DNA from: Archilochus colubris
Lineage: Eukaryota; Chordata; Aves; Apodiformes; Trochilidae
Length of the DNA: 64,000 nt
Assembly (NCBI GenBank): GCA_023079485.1
Contig: CM041084.1
Span: 33,206,609-33,270,608, forward strand
Direction: 5' to 3'
The notes beneath the pieces are model-generated. The model was not told where the DNA came from. It did not search any database and worked only from the letters and a program-made list of their open reading frames with translations. Shown in pieces: positions 13,401 through 27,805 of the stretch. Numbering within the stretch: position 1 is the first letter of the stretch; each line of letters begins with the position of its first letter. The position numbers and the translations under genes were made by a program.

Positions 13401-16400
13401 TCTGACAGGAACTAACATACCCTCAAAAGGGATGGCATACTAAAGGGCCTTCCTCAACCATTTCCTATGGCACTGATGCTACTGGCCTCCTCCCAGCTCC
13501 TAAAATAAGAGCATAAAGTAGAAGTCACTTCTTCTTACCAAAGATAAAGCATCCAGTAAACCTAGATCTTCCATCCCCCTAAATGTCATCTTTTTAAAAT
13601 CAAGCTTGAAAATGTAAACACAAGGAATAAGATATTTTTCTGACTTGATACATACCTAATCTCATAGATTTTTACTAACCACCTCAAATAACTCAGGTAA
13701 ACTTCTGAAGCTGTCATTCAAGGTAACCAGACATCCTCTCCATGTACATGACCATGGTATTAAAATAGTAGTAAACCAGTACAAGACTGTAGGGATAGGA
13801 AGGGCAAAACTAGAGGTAAGATGACAAAAATTCTAGCTGCATTTTCCATTCTCAAACCTTTGCTACCTTAGTTGCTAATACCGGTTAACTGGCTCAGTGA
13901 TGGAAGACAATTTTTCCTTTAATATATAGAGCCTAAATAATAAACTCCACTAGAATGTAGGTGAAGAAAGTGGGAAAAAATTTATATGCATGTCATGTAA
14001 AGATAAGGTCTTATGTTGAACATTATCCTTCTTCAGTGATGCTATTCAAACTTTTACACCTACCAAATAAAGAAAAAACACAAATGTAATCAGTAGTTGT
14101 GTTTGAGACTATAAAAGTCCAAAAAAAGCAGCATGTAAAATCTAGTCAGTTTTTTGTTTTGTTTCACTTGATCATAATACAAAATATTATGTTCATGCAA
14201 AGGAAATACTATAGTTCACAGAAAATAGTTCACTCAAGCCTGCAAAAAGTTGTTTAGAACTTTTCCAGAGGAGTTTCATGAAAGCCCATTATTTCATTCA
14301 GAAATTATACCAAGAAGAGCATGCTTCAGGAAGCAATAAATCCTGCTCATTTTCAAGACTGCACTCTGACAGCAAACAGTTGAAGCAGAACCCCTTCATT
14401 TATTCTGATGCCTCAAAGATCTCAAAATCTTCCATTTTCCTTAGGCCCTATCTAACTCCACTTTAACACTGAGGAATTTTTAGTGTGAGATTCTCACTCC
14501 TTTTTACAATTTTCTACTAAATATGATCTATTTATAAGCTATAGCCAAACGTGAAAATTTGAAGAGCACAAGTCCCCAGACCCAATTTTAATACTTCTTT
14601 CATCCTTATGTGTTCAAGACAACATTTCTAGACCTTCCACAGAAATTATGATAATCTGAATTATTTTACCACAGCATTCACTGTGATCTTTTTAGACTCA
14701 GTAATTACCCAATCACATCTTCCCTGCAGACCTCAGCAAACGTATCTTCTACAGAAGTGGTCTGTTCACTCACGGTACTTATCAAGTTGTAAGCTTAGTT
14801 CATTTAATACTAATGGCATTTCCTACTACAGAATCAAGTTTCTATACCATAGAGGAAAAAAAAATTACTGTTAAAAAAAATCCCTTGAGATCATAAAGAT
14901 TATAGTGCTAAACAGAAAAGCTTCAGCATGGCATTGTACCTAGATATAGTACCATCCTAAGAAAGCTGAAAACTAGATGAAACACAGTAACTTTTTCCTC
15001 CTTAATGTCTCAAGCCAAAAATATGCTTGTTACCGACTTGAAAGCAAGTATTACCCGTTTCAATTTTTTAATATATTAGTATGCTCTGGTTTTTAACTGA
15101 TCAGAAGTATTTTCCACTACACACACTCTAAAAAATACAGATGGACGGGGAGTAAGACACAAGACATAACATTGTTTTACAAGGTACTATACAAAAATCT
15201 GTCATTTAAGTTGCAAGAAACCTAGTCATCAATAAGTGAAAAAATACCCCGCTCAAAAATCAATTATGTTGAGTCTTTTGTATAGAGAAGTAGTACACCT
15301 TTCAGGCAACTGGTATTAATGAGCAGACATGGCTATAGAATCTCCATCTGTTTTTCTGACAAAGCTGTGACTACTCCAGTCTCTCATTGAAATTCCATTA
15401 ATCTGGTGCACCAAGGACCAATGCGAAAATCAAAACTCCATCTAACCCTTTATCAGCTCACAATAACCTACAAGTGAACTCTGCCTGTTAGCATAGAGCA
15501 AGTTATGATTTTGCTATCAATCAGGCTGTTAGCCAATAAAAAAAAAAAATCAAGTTAAGAATGGAGTGCCTGGCAGCACTGTTTTGTTTTGTCTGTCTTG
15601 TTTTTGGGATTGTTATTTTATTTGGGGGGTTTGTTGTGTTTTATCCCTCTTCCAATTTCTGTAGGGTGTCTGGACATGTAAACCTATGCATCATTCTCCT
15701 TCGTTGTGATTTAATTGCTGCCAGCAATCAAGTCAAAGCATCAGTGAAGTGTGCTTGAATTTCATTAGATGATATAACTTATGCTACTTTCCTACAGTAC
15801 CTAATAAACCATAAAGAAACCAAAACACATATGGCTTGAGGGAATAACTGGAAAATTAGGTGGCCATTTGGGAACTGAGTGAACTTTTGAACCACAGGAA
15901 CAGAGAAAAAGAAATATTAAAAGGAAAGACAGACTTAGAATGCACACAGAGATGTGGGGGTTTGACCTTTTCAGTACCTAGAAAATTACATTAGCATTAT
16001 GAAAAATACATATCATGTTTAGAGTTTATAATCCATCAAAGTTTAGATACTTTGTTAGTGCCTACCATACGGTAAAAGTCAAAAGGACAACATAACAATC
16101 AGATTTTACAAAAGGCCTTTAGGTGACCTGTGCTAATTTAGTTATCCCATACTTATTGTTGAATGGATTCTCTCTCTTGTAATTAATACACCATTAGACA
16201 AAGGTCACACAAAAACTCCAGGATTTTACAATGACTGTAATGTACACGTAATACACTAGTTCTTTATCTGCTACAAAGTGGGTGCTTTCACAAGTTGTAT
16301 TTTGACAGAAACTGCAAAATCAAATAGTGACACTGTCAGAAGACCTAAAGACCTTGAAGTCTAAGTAAATATGCCCTATGGGCTTTTTTTTTTTTTTTTT

Positions 16401-18730
16401 TGGTCAAAAAATTATATAGGAGGAGCTGCATAAATATATGAATTGACTTGAATGTAAATTTAAATATCACTTCATTTTGGTTACCTACAGTGACTCCCCT
16501 CTGTTATGCTCAGAGCCTGGACCCTACACAAATAAAGTTTTACACCTGCACAGAGCCCTGCCAATCTAGACTGGAAACCACACAAGATCAAATATACATC
16601 TTACAGACCCAGCTTCTTGAGTAGGTTTTAAATATTGAAAATAAGCATAATACTAAAAAGCAAAAATACAGTATTAAGCTCCAACAAATCAATTCTTGCC
16701 TATGAGAACTGAAACAAATGGCACCTCTGAGAATCAGTCCTCCTCTTATAAGATTCTCCCATCATACATTTCCATACAAAACCTAAGTGGCTAGGCTTGA
16801 ATGATGGACTATTTATATTAAAATCAAATTGGTCTTAAAATGGCATATTCAACGTTCAAAGAGGAAAATAGAAACACTCCAATAACTTAAAATATTTACA
16901 AATCAAAATCTACAAACTTCTCAACTTTTCCTCATGCTGTGCTCACACTAGATAAGTAAAGCTAATTTATCATACAACATAGAAAGAGAGGTACAAATCA
17001 CCATAAATAACAGAACTGTACCACCTGTGTCTGTACCTAAACTGGAACAAACTTGCCAAGATATTGTTGGGCAGCTCTTATACCTACTCTCATAACTTAA
17101 AAATAAGCTAAAAAATAATGACCCATCTGTACAAACTCATACAGTATTTTACATACTCTTGCATCAGCACTCTCCAGTCATTATTTAGGTTTATGAACAT
17201 TATCACTTTTTTCTTGATTAACTGCTTTGAAACAAATCTATAGCAATTTCCCCTATTAAATAATCATGCTATTTTGCCACATACCCTTTCTGCAATCAGT
17301 AAGATGTTAAGTTACAATTAGAAGTAATGTTAAGATTATGTTTGTAAGCAAAAATAAATGCATGGAAAGTCACTTTCATCTGTGGCTTAGAAAATTAACT
17401 CAGGTTTTCTAAAAGCCATTTTCAATTTTACCAACAATTACATTTCAACCAGAAAACAGAAAGGTTTGTTTTGATTTGTTTAGATTTTTTTTTTTTCGTA
17501 GAAGGTCACATTACCAAAATGCAACAAGCTCAATAAAACCAAAAAAAAAAAAAACCCAAACAAACAAAGACACAACAGAAAACAGAACAAACCTGTGATT
17601 ATTACTGTTACACATTTTACAGAGTTCTGGATACAAGAAAAATCCCTTATTTTGAATCAGTGGTTAGACGGTTTATCACTTATGCATGTACTTGACTTAT
17701 CCCTGTTCTGCAATAGACATAATTTTATACCTCATAAAAGCAATTTATGTTTCCAAAGGGAATAATCTGGGTAACATAAAATGTGGAGTGCTATGTTGCA
17801 GGAAGCATATTTTCATTCAGCAATTGTATTTTGAGATGGGTCTGCACAGTTTGATCATCATATCGTGTCAGAAAACATCATTCACTAGTAAGTCTAACTT
17901 CTAATGCCACAAATTAATATACAACGCTAAGTTATTTCTACCTATATTTAATTTATTGCCATATATTATCCATACAAAATATTTATATTATGTATACAAT
18001 AAACGATTCTCAAAAATATGGACATTATGCTAAAGCAAGCTTGTTAACTGTTGAAGTATTCAGTTGTTCATGTCTTTAGGACAGTCACATTTAGCATTAA
18101 ATTTAATAAATAAAAAATAAAACAATATGGAAAACAGCTATGGAGTGTAGTCTAGATATTTTTTTAAAATGCAAACTCAAATTTAAAATTTATATAATGA
18201 AAACATTCTATAAAAGAGTGTCTTAATGGAAGGAAACATTGTAGGAATAATTAATTTAATATTTTATGAGCTTAATCTGCATGGAGTTTGCAGAAAATTA
18301 TCAATCATGTAAACTGTTTCATTATTTAGTAGATAAATAATACAGTAAGCCATTAAGTAGCACAATAAAATTAAGCAAGAATCTGATAATGTTGAATTAA
18401 CAAACAATTTGTTACTACAAATATTCACACTGTTTTAGCCACTGATCTATCTTTAAAAACATATGCATCTACACAAGACACTTTGTTATGAAAAAACAGT
18501 TTTTAAAAAAAATATCTAAATTCAAGATAGCTTCACTATGCTCTAGGACCACTAGAGAGAGCTCTTCAGTTCCTTTAAAGGTTCATGTAAAGGTAATAAG
18601 ACTGTCCAGCTGTGATGCTTATCTGTTTATCTGATTTCCAACACCAACATTTGCATCAACAGGATCTGATCAGATGAGTTTATAGCAAACTGGCAAATCT
18701 AGGACATTCTAAGGTAAATATGCCACATAC

Positions 18731-18835
18731 CATCAGAAGGTGCTTCATCGTCTTTATCACATCGGTCGGATGCTATCGAGGCACTATCAGGAGGTGAAGA
18801 AAAAGAGCCCTCAAACTCTTCCTCATCTTCCAGTT
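18731..18835 (-). CDS. SKAP2: SKAP2 coding exon 4 (acidic linker before the PH domain)
   Basis: This 105-nt exon follows AATTTTACAG and ends TCTGATG|GTATGT. It encodes (E)LEDEEEFEGSFSSPP then DSASIASDRCDKDDEAPSD, leaving one G for the next codon. The human counterpart ends in the same DKDDEAPSDG and the same phase. It is the acidic linker between the helical region and the PH domain. Compared with human SKAP2 from memory, the tyrosine of EEYDDPF (about Y75) is Phe here and the tyrosine of SERYDKDD is Cys, so two possible phosphotyrosines are absent in this species. The serine-rich stretch SGSFSSPPDS-like pattern remains. Confidence 0.95.
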
Positions 18836-20570
18836 CTGTAAAATTAAATAATACATTGGTAGTTAAAATAGTTTACATACCAACGCATACAGAACACAGA
18901 GACAAGTCTTTTCATTAGTAAGGAAGATACCAATTCTGATCTGAAGTGAAAAAAATCCCATTTCTCGTGGGCACTTGTAACCCACAAGCGAAGAGGTGGC
19001 AAGGAACACACTGGCAGGTGGAGAACCAGCCAGCCTCCCAGGTTCTGCCTGCCCCTGAGCAGGAAGGAGATGCTGCAACTTCCCACCAAGGAACTATGAA
19101 ACTACTGTTGGTAGCATTTTGTCACCCTCTACCCACTTTTGCTTTTCTTTACCATAATTAGGTGCTGCTTTGCAAATGCTGTATGCTTGTATTCCTCCCA
19201 TGAAACTAAAAATGGAATTGCCAGCTGACAGCACCCGGTGAACCTGTGGCTTAATGCAGAATCCTGTTGATTCATTTCTTACATAACTCAGAGCCTTATT
19301 ACAATATATACAAAATCTGCACTATTAGCTAACCTACGCATTACGCCAATCAGAGTGCATTATCTGGGAAAGGTAAAGTGAAACCAATATTAGTCAAGGC
19401 TCATTTATTTAGACACAATTTAAGTTCTCCCTCCCAAAACTCAGTGTATGTTCTGAGGGTTTTTTAAAATACCATCTAAGTGAAGAACAGGTGGAAAAAT
19501 AACATGAACTGCATTGTTCCTTAAGAAAAACAAAAGTTTTAAAAGCCTTTGTAAAGGAGGAAAATCCAACTAAATATGACAAACATGACCAAACCAAAAT
19601 CATAAAGCTGATGCCCCAGTCGATGAAATTACCCTCAACTTTCTTAAAAAGCATATCAAGCTAAATTGCTCAAGAATCACCTTTTGGTATATTCATACAT
19701 AGAAAGACTTCCAGAGGTCTCCAAACATGATTTTGTATTAATGTATTCCCTTTTGGAGCACTGGATCAGGTAACTAATTTCTTAGAATCAAAAATAAACC
19801 CCATGCATAGAGAAAATATCTTTCTCTACAGACATCTCAGTTGCATCTCATCAGAAAGACTGGCCAAGGCTGAGAGTTTTACCCCTTTGCTTCCCATTTA
19901 GTAATGAAAAAATCAGAGTTCATGCGCAGAAAACACAGTTGTTAGCAAAGAACATCAAGTTTTCTATGCAAATAGGACAACAAAGCCTGAATTTTGCTTT
20001 GCTGGAATTCTTTTACATCCTAAGATTACTGAATACTGAATAGGTTTTCCCTTCATTAATTTAGTACACTTTTCTTGGGAAAGCTTCATTTCTAGCTCTC
20101 ATGCCACGGAACAACTGCTTTGAATCTGAATCTGTCTCCAATCTATTTTTGACACATCCATCTTCCAGTAGCACTCCAGCCATCGTGTTAATCTGATCAA
20201 AATATTTGCATTTCATCACACCTGTCAAACCAACCAAAAGTAAATTATCCCTCTCCAGGATTCACCTCTTCTTCCACACAGAAAGCCAGAGAGCAGACAG
20301 CACACAAACAGAAAATATTATGCCATGATCACCTTTCACACTTACATGCCAAACACCAATTGCCTGTCTCTCTGTCTACATTTATATATATTGTTTCTTA
20401 TTTAGTCTGTCATCTAATAAAGAGCAGACATGATATTCACAACCTATACACTATCAAATGTTGTTCCACCCTTTTCCTTTCCTAAACTTTTACTAGTACT
20501 AAAATGCATATAATACATGTATGCATTCATTTACATAATACCTATATATAATACATGTGTGCATGTATAT

Positions 20571-20606
20571 ATACACACACAGCTACATATGTGTGTGTGT
20601 GTGTGT
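20571..20606. repeat. CA/TG microsatellite pair (hairpin-capable)
   Basis: ACACACACAC is followed after 9 bases by an uninterrupted GT run of 17 bases, flanked by TATATATA. The two arms are complementary and could fold into a cruciform or hairpin. Confidence 0.85.
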
Positions 20607-21740
20607 ATAGTGTACAAATAAGCCATGGTTGTCAGTCAAAAATGTCTTAAGCTATTCAAACATACTATCATTTAACCTCCATGAAGGTGCCAGCATAAAT
20701 TTGAAATTTTAGGCTGTATTTCGAGAGAAAACCATGTCCACAAACACCACACTCCAGCACTCATAATCAGTGGGCTAAACAGTAAGAGTAAACCTAAGTA
20801 TATCTAAATGAATAGCATGCAAGGATGACAAATACAGGTACAAATATGTACCTGTGTAGGCACATGTGTAGAAAGAACATATCCAGAGAATTTGGCCCCA
20901 CTCAGCAACACCTACTCTCTTTCAGAGAACTTGTGATTTCTATCTAAGTTTGTATAGCTGCACTGTTACCTTGCTCTTCAATTAAGTCACATTTTCTACC
21001 ATTTTCTAATTACACTTTGGATTTCAATTTCAGTAAACTCATGTGCCCTGCATTCATACAGAAGCCAAGTAATGCAGAAAAAAAGAAGGTCTTTTCAACA
21101 CACACACACATGTATGTATATTTACAGCATACCATATACCAAGTATTTACCTTATTTGAAAAAACAGGAATAATGGCCACCCTGAAAGTGTATTTATAGT
21201 AGAACAAGGAGACCATTTTAAGTCTACAATATCCCAGTTCAAAATATGCTGTAAAATAAAACAAACAAAAAAAAAATGTTGGGGTATTATGAAGTCAGAA
21301 ATTATACTCTCAGTGCTTCTAGAGAGTGCACAGTCTTCCAAACATCCTGTAGATAGTAAACTCTAAGTAAAAGCTTTATGACTTCCATGAACAAAATCCT
21401 CACTGAGAAAGACAAATCTATAAATCCCATGACATACAATGCACCATTCAGGTACCCACCTATTTTTACATGAAAAATAGGTCACAGACACTAAGTAGAG
21501 GTACAAGCAACCTGTCACCCTGCAGGACTAAAGTTAACCAAAAAAATTTCAATTTTTTCATGAAAGTAAAAAACATTTGTAAATTAAATTACGCACTGAA
21601 ATGTAAACACTAAGTCACCTAATTTGTACAGAAGAACTGCAGGCAGTTTGGTAGGAGAGATGACTCAGTGTGCTCCATACCTTTAACGGGCAACATTGCA
21701 CAATGTTTCTGTGCATTCATAAAAGAAAACATCTACTTTG

Positions 21741-21790
21741 AATCATAGAATGATTTAGGTTGGAACATGACAGTAGCAACCTTGGAGTTT
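21741..21790 (-). mobile_element. CR1 LINE, short 3' end remnant
   Basis: AATCATAGAATGATTTAGGT followed by TGGAA is the reverse complement of the CR1 3' terminus. Only about 50 bp are recognisable before the similarity fades. Confidence 0.65.
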
Positions 21791-22619
21791 TACCTACTAG
21801 TTATGGAAAAGTTAAGATATTTTAGGAGCATATTCTATTAAAACAGAAGGATATTGCTCTGACAGTTCACTGCGAGGCCTGTTTTTCAGTGGGGTTTTCT
21901 GCATTCCTACTCGGGATAATCTCTGCACCTTCTCCACTGTACATGCTCCTCTGTCAAGGTGTTGCACTGCAGTTTATACTCCACCTACTGAGAAAGACTA
22001 CGGGAGAGTTTTGGTTGAAGCTCCGTGTGTTACTCCCTCAACAGTCAGAGGAGTCAGTGTTGAGCAGCACAAGCCACTACTCCTCAGGTGCCAAGTACCT
22101 AAAAATACACCTCAAAAGCATCAATAAATTAAAGAAAAAGCATTCAACTTGCATTTATGTAATAGAAAACCGAACTATAAAGCAACAATGGGCATCAGGT
22201 AAATGTATCCGATACAATTTGCAGGCATAATTGAAAGCATTACTGCCTAATCAGACATCTAAAAGCAAAGCATGCTCAAACAAAATGTCTATAGACTCAT
22301 TAGTTGGCTGCCATTCCATTACAATCACACATAATGTCAGTAGTGCCTTGAACTTGTGCCAATGACAACAGCATAAATTTTGCATCTCATTTCTGTGGTC
22401 ATAAAATTAATGATCAGTTTAAAAATACTTCTTTGCAAAAGTTATTGCACAAAGAAATGACATGAATGTGTCCCCGTTATGCAGTCATGAGGGTAATTAA
22501 GGACTCGATGCTCATTAATATAGCTTCTTGTTTCCCCAGAATAACACATGATTTATCTGGAAGTTGAAAAAAAATTAAGACTAGATAGATACTTAACAGT
22601 CCCAATATCAAATATATAC

Positions 22620-22660
22620 ATTTATATGTGTGTGTATATATATATATATTGATATAGATA
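22620..22660. repeat. TG/TA microsatellite
   Basis: GTGTGTGTATATATATATAT-type alternating purine-pyrimidine sequence, in SKAP2 intron 3. Confidence 0.85.
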
Positions 22661-25600
22661 TAAACTGACCCTATTCTCCAGCTTCTGCAATTTAAACTAA
22701 CCTCACACAGGTCTGATAGCAGAATCAATATTTTATGTTATCTGTAAAAGAAACCCACACAGTGTCTTTCCTTATTAAATGCTACCTTTTCCATTACAGC
22801 TTATTTATTGATTTAGGAAATAATGCATATCAAAGGGTAAGTGTATCACATTAAGAATGGAGCATAAAACAAACTCTCATCATTGTAACAAGGGCTGCAC
22901 TTCAGTCCCAGCCCCTGCCTCTGTTCTAAAGATTTCCAGCGTTAGCTGTTACAAGCCAATATAACAAACAGAGCCATACTACTTGATAAGAATACAGGGG
23001 GGTTTTTAACATTTTTTTTTTAAACAGACTTTTTTTCCCAAATGTTCATTTCCTTCTGCAATAGTGTGAACACAGTAATTAAGTTCTAAGGACTGAAGAT
23101 ACTGCTTCCACCACTAAATCCAAACAGTAAGCAAGATGTTTCAGCCAATGCTTCTGAACAAGACTTCCTAGTCTTGCATTCTCAGATCACTAAACACTTT
23201 CAATTTATTTCTAAAAAAAACTAAATCTAGACAAAAAACTAACTAAATCTAGAGTGATGCATTAAAATTGCTCAATTATAAGAGAAATAAAACAACTCCC
23301 AACACCAAAGAGATATGCAGGTCAAAACACCCTGCTTCTTGCCATTTCAGAAGGTCCTAAGTCACAGCAGACTGAAATAACTTCCTCCTGTCCAGTCTTT
23401 CCTGCAGTAAGAACCCACCTAGTGAGGGACTGGATGAAGCCATCAGGTAGATCAACACAAGGTTCTCACTACAAAGATTCTCATAAAAACTACTCAACAA
23501 AGCTGCTTTCAAGCTGACACAGGTAAATTTCAGCCCCTTGATAGCTGATTTTTTTAAGCTGCTGCTACTGACCCAATTCACCAGTTATCTTGCAAGAGTG
23601 GATTCCTCTGACTGCCACTCAATGTACACTTTGCCACGCAGTCTGCTCCAACACTCTCATTCCTGAAGAGTCTTCTAGAGTTTTGTATTAACATTATAGC
23701 TTAATCACTTGTTTTGCAAAGATCAGGTAGGAATTCTTTAGCAGCTACTTGTTAAAACAATACTTGAAATAGCATTAGGTGTGTAAGAAAGAAGACTTCA
23801 AGCAAAAAAATTAAAAAACAACACAACTTTTACTTGCCAAGTTGCCTCTTATTCTGATGATGCGTGGCAGGATAAGACCATTTTTGCACTGCACTGGTGG
23901 CTGTAACTTGTGCTGCCTGAAATTGCCCTTGGCACAGGCACTTCACAGCTTACAGCTGCTTCTAACTGAAAGGCACAACACAATGACTTGCCTACCATGA
24001 AACCCTCCAGGCTTCAGGACAGAGTAATATTTGGCACGCTTGTAATGCATCTGATGGTCTCTCCAGAAATACACTACAATGATCCTCAAAGAAAAAAATA
24101 AGCCATATCTTTTCCTTTTATGATTAAAGAGTAATAATGTGTTTATGCTTCTGACTGAAAGGTCAAGTGTGTTAAAGTATAGAACCTGCCTCCACATGCT
24201 ACTGTGATGACCACAGCTACTGCCTCCCTTTCCTGAGTTAAAAAAGACTCCTACCTGCTGCCATTTTCCAAAAACCACAGTGCATGGAGACAAAAAAGGA
24301 AATACCTACTCCACACAAATAGGAAAAAAAAAAAAAATCAAAACCAAACACAGCAGAAAACACAAAGCCCTTGCTTATAGTGCAAAGCTTGACTATTTCC
24401 AGGAAACAGCTGCCTCAGACTCCACTCTCCTCTTCTGCCAAAAGCCAAAATCATCTGAGTCATTTGAAGATTTCCTACAGGTGGTCCCAATAATTACACT
24501 GAGAAAAACCTGTGTTCCTAGACATTGGTGGTCATCTTCTATTATGCTACAGTGAAATTAAAATGAAAGTGGACCTTCATCAGCTTTTATCAGAACAAAA
24601 AGTGGTAGTTAGAAAATGTCAAACCATACTGTTCTGTATAAGTAGTGCCAAAGTTGTGTGCTGCAGATCAGATATAAGGTGTGCTGAGTGCTTTATGGGG
24701 AATTTACTCTGCAAATTCCCTTATTATGACTCGATTTGGCTAGTACTTTTGGCGTCTCACTTTCAACACCGAGCCAAAATCTTTTGTGAAAAGTGATTAA
24801 AAATATATATTCTACTAAAATAAATGCAAAGAACAGATGGCAAGTGAGATTCAAACACAAATACAGTTTCTACAGCTTATAGTGCTTCTGCCAACATTAG
24901 CACTATTTTTAGCATAAACTGAAAACAAGGTTCTGTTAACTAAACATTTTGGCAGCCATGGTATTGATTCAATTAATCACAAAACAGAGAAATGCCAAAA
25001 ACTGCATTAACTCAGAATCTTTGACAAAGTCCAGACTTCTATATCCTTAGTGGAATACTAGTCTTATAAAAAAATGAATCTAACTTGTATGAAAATAATC
25101 TTAGTTTTCAAGTTCCTTCCCAGTTCTAAGATCTAGAATAGGTTAATTTTATTATGACAATGGTTTTGTGGTTTTGCCTAGAACCAAACTTAATTTAAGA
25201 TGAAAAGGCAAATATTTCAAATTTAAAAAGCAGCAGTGTCTATGAGAAAAAGACATTTCTATTGACTTTCTTAATTTGAGAATAAAATAAATGTAACAAA
25301 TGTATAATAACTTAATAAATAAAAAATAAAATTTGCAGAAAGATTGGTGGTTTGGATATTGATATAATTGTACATTTTTCATTATAAGAACAACTTGTAC
25401 TTTCTTGTTCCATCTTTACACTTATCTGTAAAAGTCAGTGTAAAATCAGGTAACACACCACATATGAGAATGAAGTGTTTTCCTGTACAATGAATTTTGT
25501 GTCTTTAATTTTCACATGTACCCACTTCTCCTAATAAGCTTCATTTTTTTTCAGGGTGTAGACACAAAAGATGCTTGTGCCAGTGTACTTCCTGACCTGA

Positions 25601-27751
25601 CATACAATGCAAGAAGGCTTGCTTTTAAGAGGACAGAAGAAATACCTCAGGTTCATCAATCTGGTTGCAAAGATGCATGTATGCACTTTCTGAAAGTGAA
25701 AATTTTGGTCTTAAGGAGCCTGGTTCCACTTGTGCACACACTCTGATTTTTCTTTTTCTTATGCTTCTTTTAAACCTTCTTGCTTTACCTCTATGGAAGG
25801 TAAGATTTTGTATGCTAGTGGCCAAAGCCCACTCAGTAAGAGCTCACCTTGATCATACTGACTTGGTCATCACATGCAAAGGTAGTGGAACTTCTAAAAC
25901 ATGCAGTGATGAAAAGCAATGGAATGGCAAGCTGATACCCACAAAGCAGATTGTGGAACAACTCACAAACAGAAGGAGCTGCTGTTTGAGAAACTACAGT
26001 CAAGTTTTGCTATATTACACAAAAAATATATGAATTTTGAAATTATCATTCTGCTGCTTTTGGCCTCCAAAAGATTCTTCTGTATGACTCTGGAAGGATG
26101 ACAGGTCACAACTCACAAGATTCTTGAAAACAGATGATATAGTATGATAAGGGAGTCTGATAATTACCATACCATGATAATATGGTGCACAGTATGAACC
26201 TTTCTTCACCTACAGCTAAAACAAAGATTATTTTATTTGCATTTTAAAAATGGAATAGCTGCAAAACAAAGAACACCAAATATGATGTTTATAAGTGCAC
26301 AGCAGTTTTTATTCCTCTTAGTTTATTGCAGTTCAGCTTCCATATTTCTGCTACCACCCATCTTTTTTTCCTAAAACATATTCTCCTTTTCCATTTTATA
26401 TTTCTGGAGATTTCTTCTTTCTCTGAAGGAGAGAGGAACAGAAATATGCCTGACCATCACTGACAGAAGTTTTGAATCTTTTCTCAATTTTTTCATTTTT
26501 CAGTTGTCTAGGTGTGCAGAGGTATAAATGGGCACAAAAGGTGACCTCACCCAGGTACTGCTACTGCTTTGTTATAGTAGTGTTTAGCCAATAACGTGAC
26601 TGCTTACCTCTCCATAAGCATCCTTTGTTCTACACCTACACAAATCACACCTAATTTGTACACGCCTAAAGTAAGAATGACAATAAAGTGTAGAACACAC
26701 TTGTTGACCTCTGGAAATCATACCAACAACCCATACCACTGCATCACATTCAAATATTCTGCAAATAAGTGCTGTCTCCCATTTCTTGTGAATTTTTCAT
26801 ATTCATTAATGTAAATGTACATGAATTTGGAAAAATTTCTCCCTGCTTGCAGAAAACAGTGCTATCAATTTAGAGCCTTGTTATTTTATTGACAAACACA
26901 GAAAGAAAATGAAAGTGTCAGTATTCGCAAGCTTCACCATTTGTACACAGTCCTGTGATCTGACCAAAGAGATACATCATGAGAATTAAAAAAAAAAAAA
27001 AGCAATATATCCTTCTTAGAATCAAATGCACTCTAATAAAAAGAATGAGACTGAATACATTTTTCACAGAAGTCAGAGCAATTTATACAGTAACAATTAC
27101 AGGCTATATCAATTAAATCATCCATTTTTCTGAAGATAAAGAACTCTCATCTTTATTAATATATTGTTGAATAAGAAAAAAAATTCTTAATTAAATTGCC
27201 AATCAAGAAAAAAAATAGATGAGAATTTCCTTGACTTTCAAAAAAGGCAAGCCAGTAAATGCAGACTCTGCTCTTTGTAGGCAACTCATGTTTATTAGAG
27301 AGTCATAGCCTCAGAAAGATATGAAATCCTCAAAAATGTGCAGAAAGTCAGATGCATTTGCAAAGAAACAATCATCCCACACAATTTTATTTTAGTTACT
27401 TTCTTAATAAAATAACATTTTACTTTTCCATCCTTATTTCTGTTGACAGGAAGGAGAGGAGCGAGACCACATTTTTACTTCAGTAAGGGTCCTGAGGTGC
27501 AATATTAGAAAAATAGCATATTATTTTAATAGAGCTTTTTAAAAATAGTTTGAGTTTATGAAATCCTGGCAATTCTGGAGAAGTTTCAAGGTGTATTTTC
27601 TCTTTTGGTTGAACTAATATGGCTATATAACTTGATTTGCCAGGGATAAGAAATGCATGAACTTGTTATGCCTTGTTATAACATTACCTCCTTGCCCAGA
27701 AACAGACAGCTCTTCAACCACTGCAAAAAGTGAAGCTTTGCACAGGCTTGT

Positions 27752-27805
27752 TGACCTCACACTGTGACCCTCATACCAGCATCCACAGGCTATAGGTCAT
27801 GACCT
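27752..27805. promoter_or_regulatory. Nuclear-receptor half-site cluster with perfect AGGTCATGACCT palindrome
   Basis: TGACCT (27752-27757) and TGACCC (27765-27770) form a direct repeat spaced by 7. The palindrome AGGTCATGACCT (27794-27805) follows 23 bp later. The palindrome is the idealised IR0 element (TREpal) bound by thyroid-hormone and retinoic-acid receptors with RXR. Function in this intron is an inference. Confidence 0.5.

Larger units (their letters stand above)
1..18730 (-). other. SKAP2: SKAP2 intron 4 (part, more than 18.7 kb)
   Basis: No PH-domain exon is recognised in this stretch. Most of it is AT-rich unique sequence with homopolymers (for example A at 6114-6133, T at 16384-16401) and A/C-rich tracts (8550-8612, 17528-17590). 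A block at about 6540-7460 stands out by keeping isolated CpGs and complex sequence and is a candidate conserved element. A pure purine tract lies at 1895-1934. One exon-like open stretch with a good donor lies at 5383-5549. Confidence 0.75.

Noticed and set aside
15516..15523. ATCAATCA (PBX-HOX-like) in intron 4
   Set aside because: An eight-base match in AT-rich intron without other sites or conserved-looking context.
25516..25746. Plus-strand exon-like start after a T-rich AG (TTTTTTTTCAG)
   Set aside because: No donor-supported exon and no recognisable protein; T-rich AG sites are frequent in such sequence.
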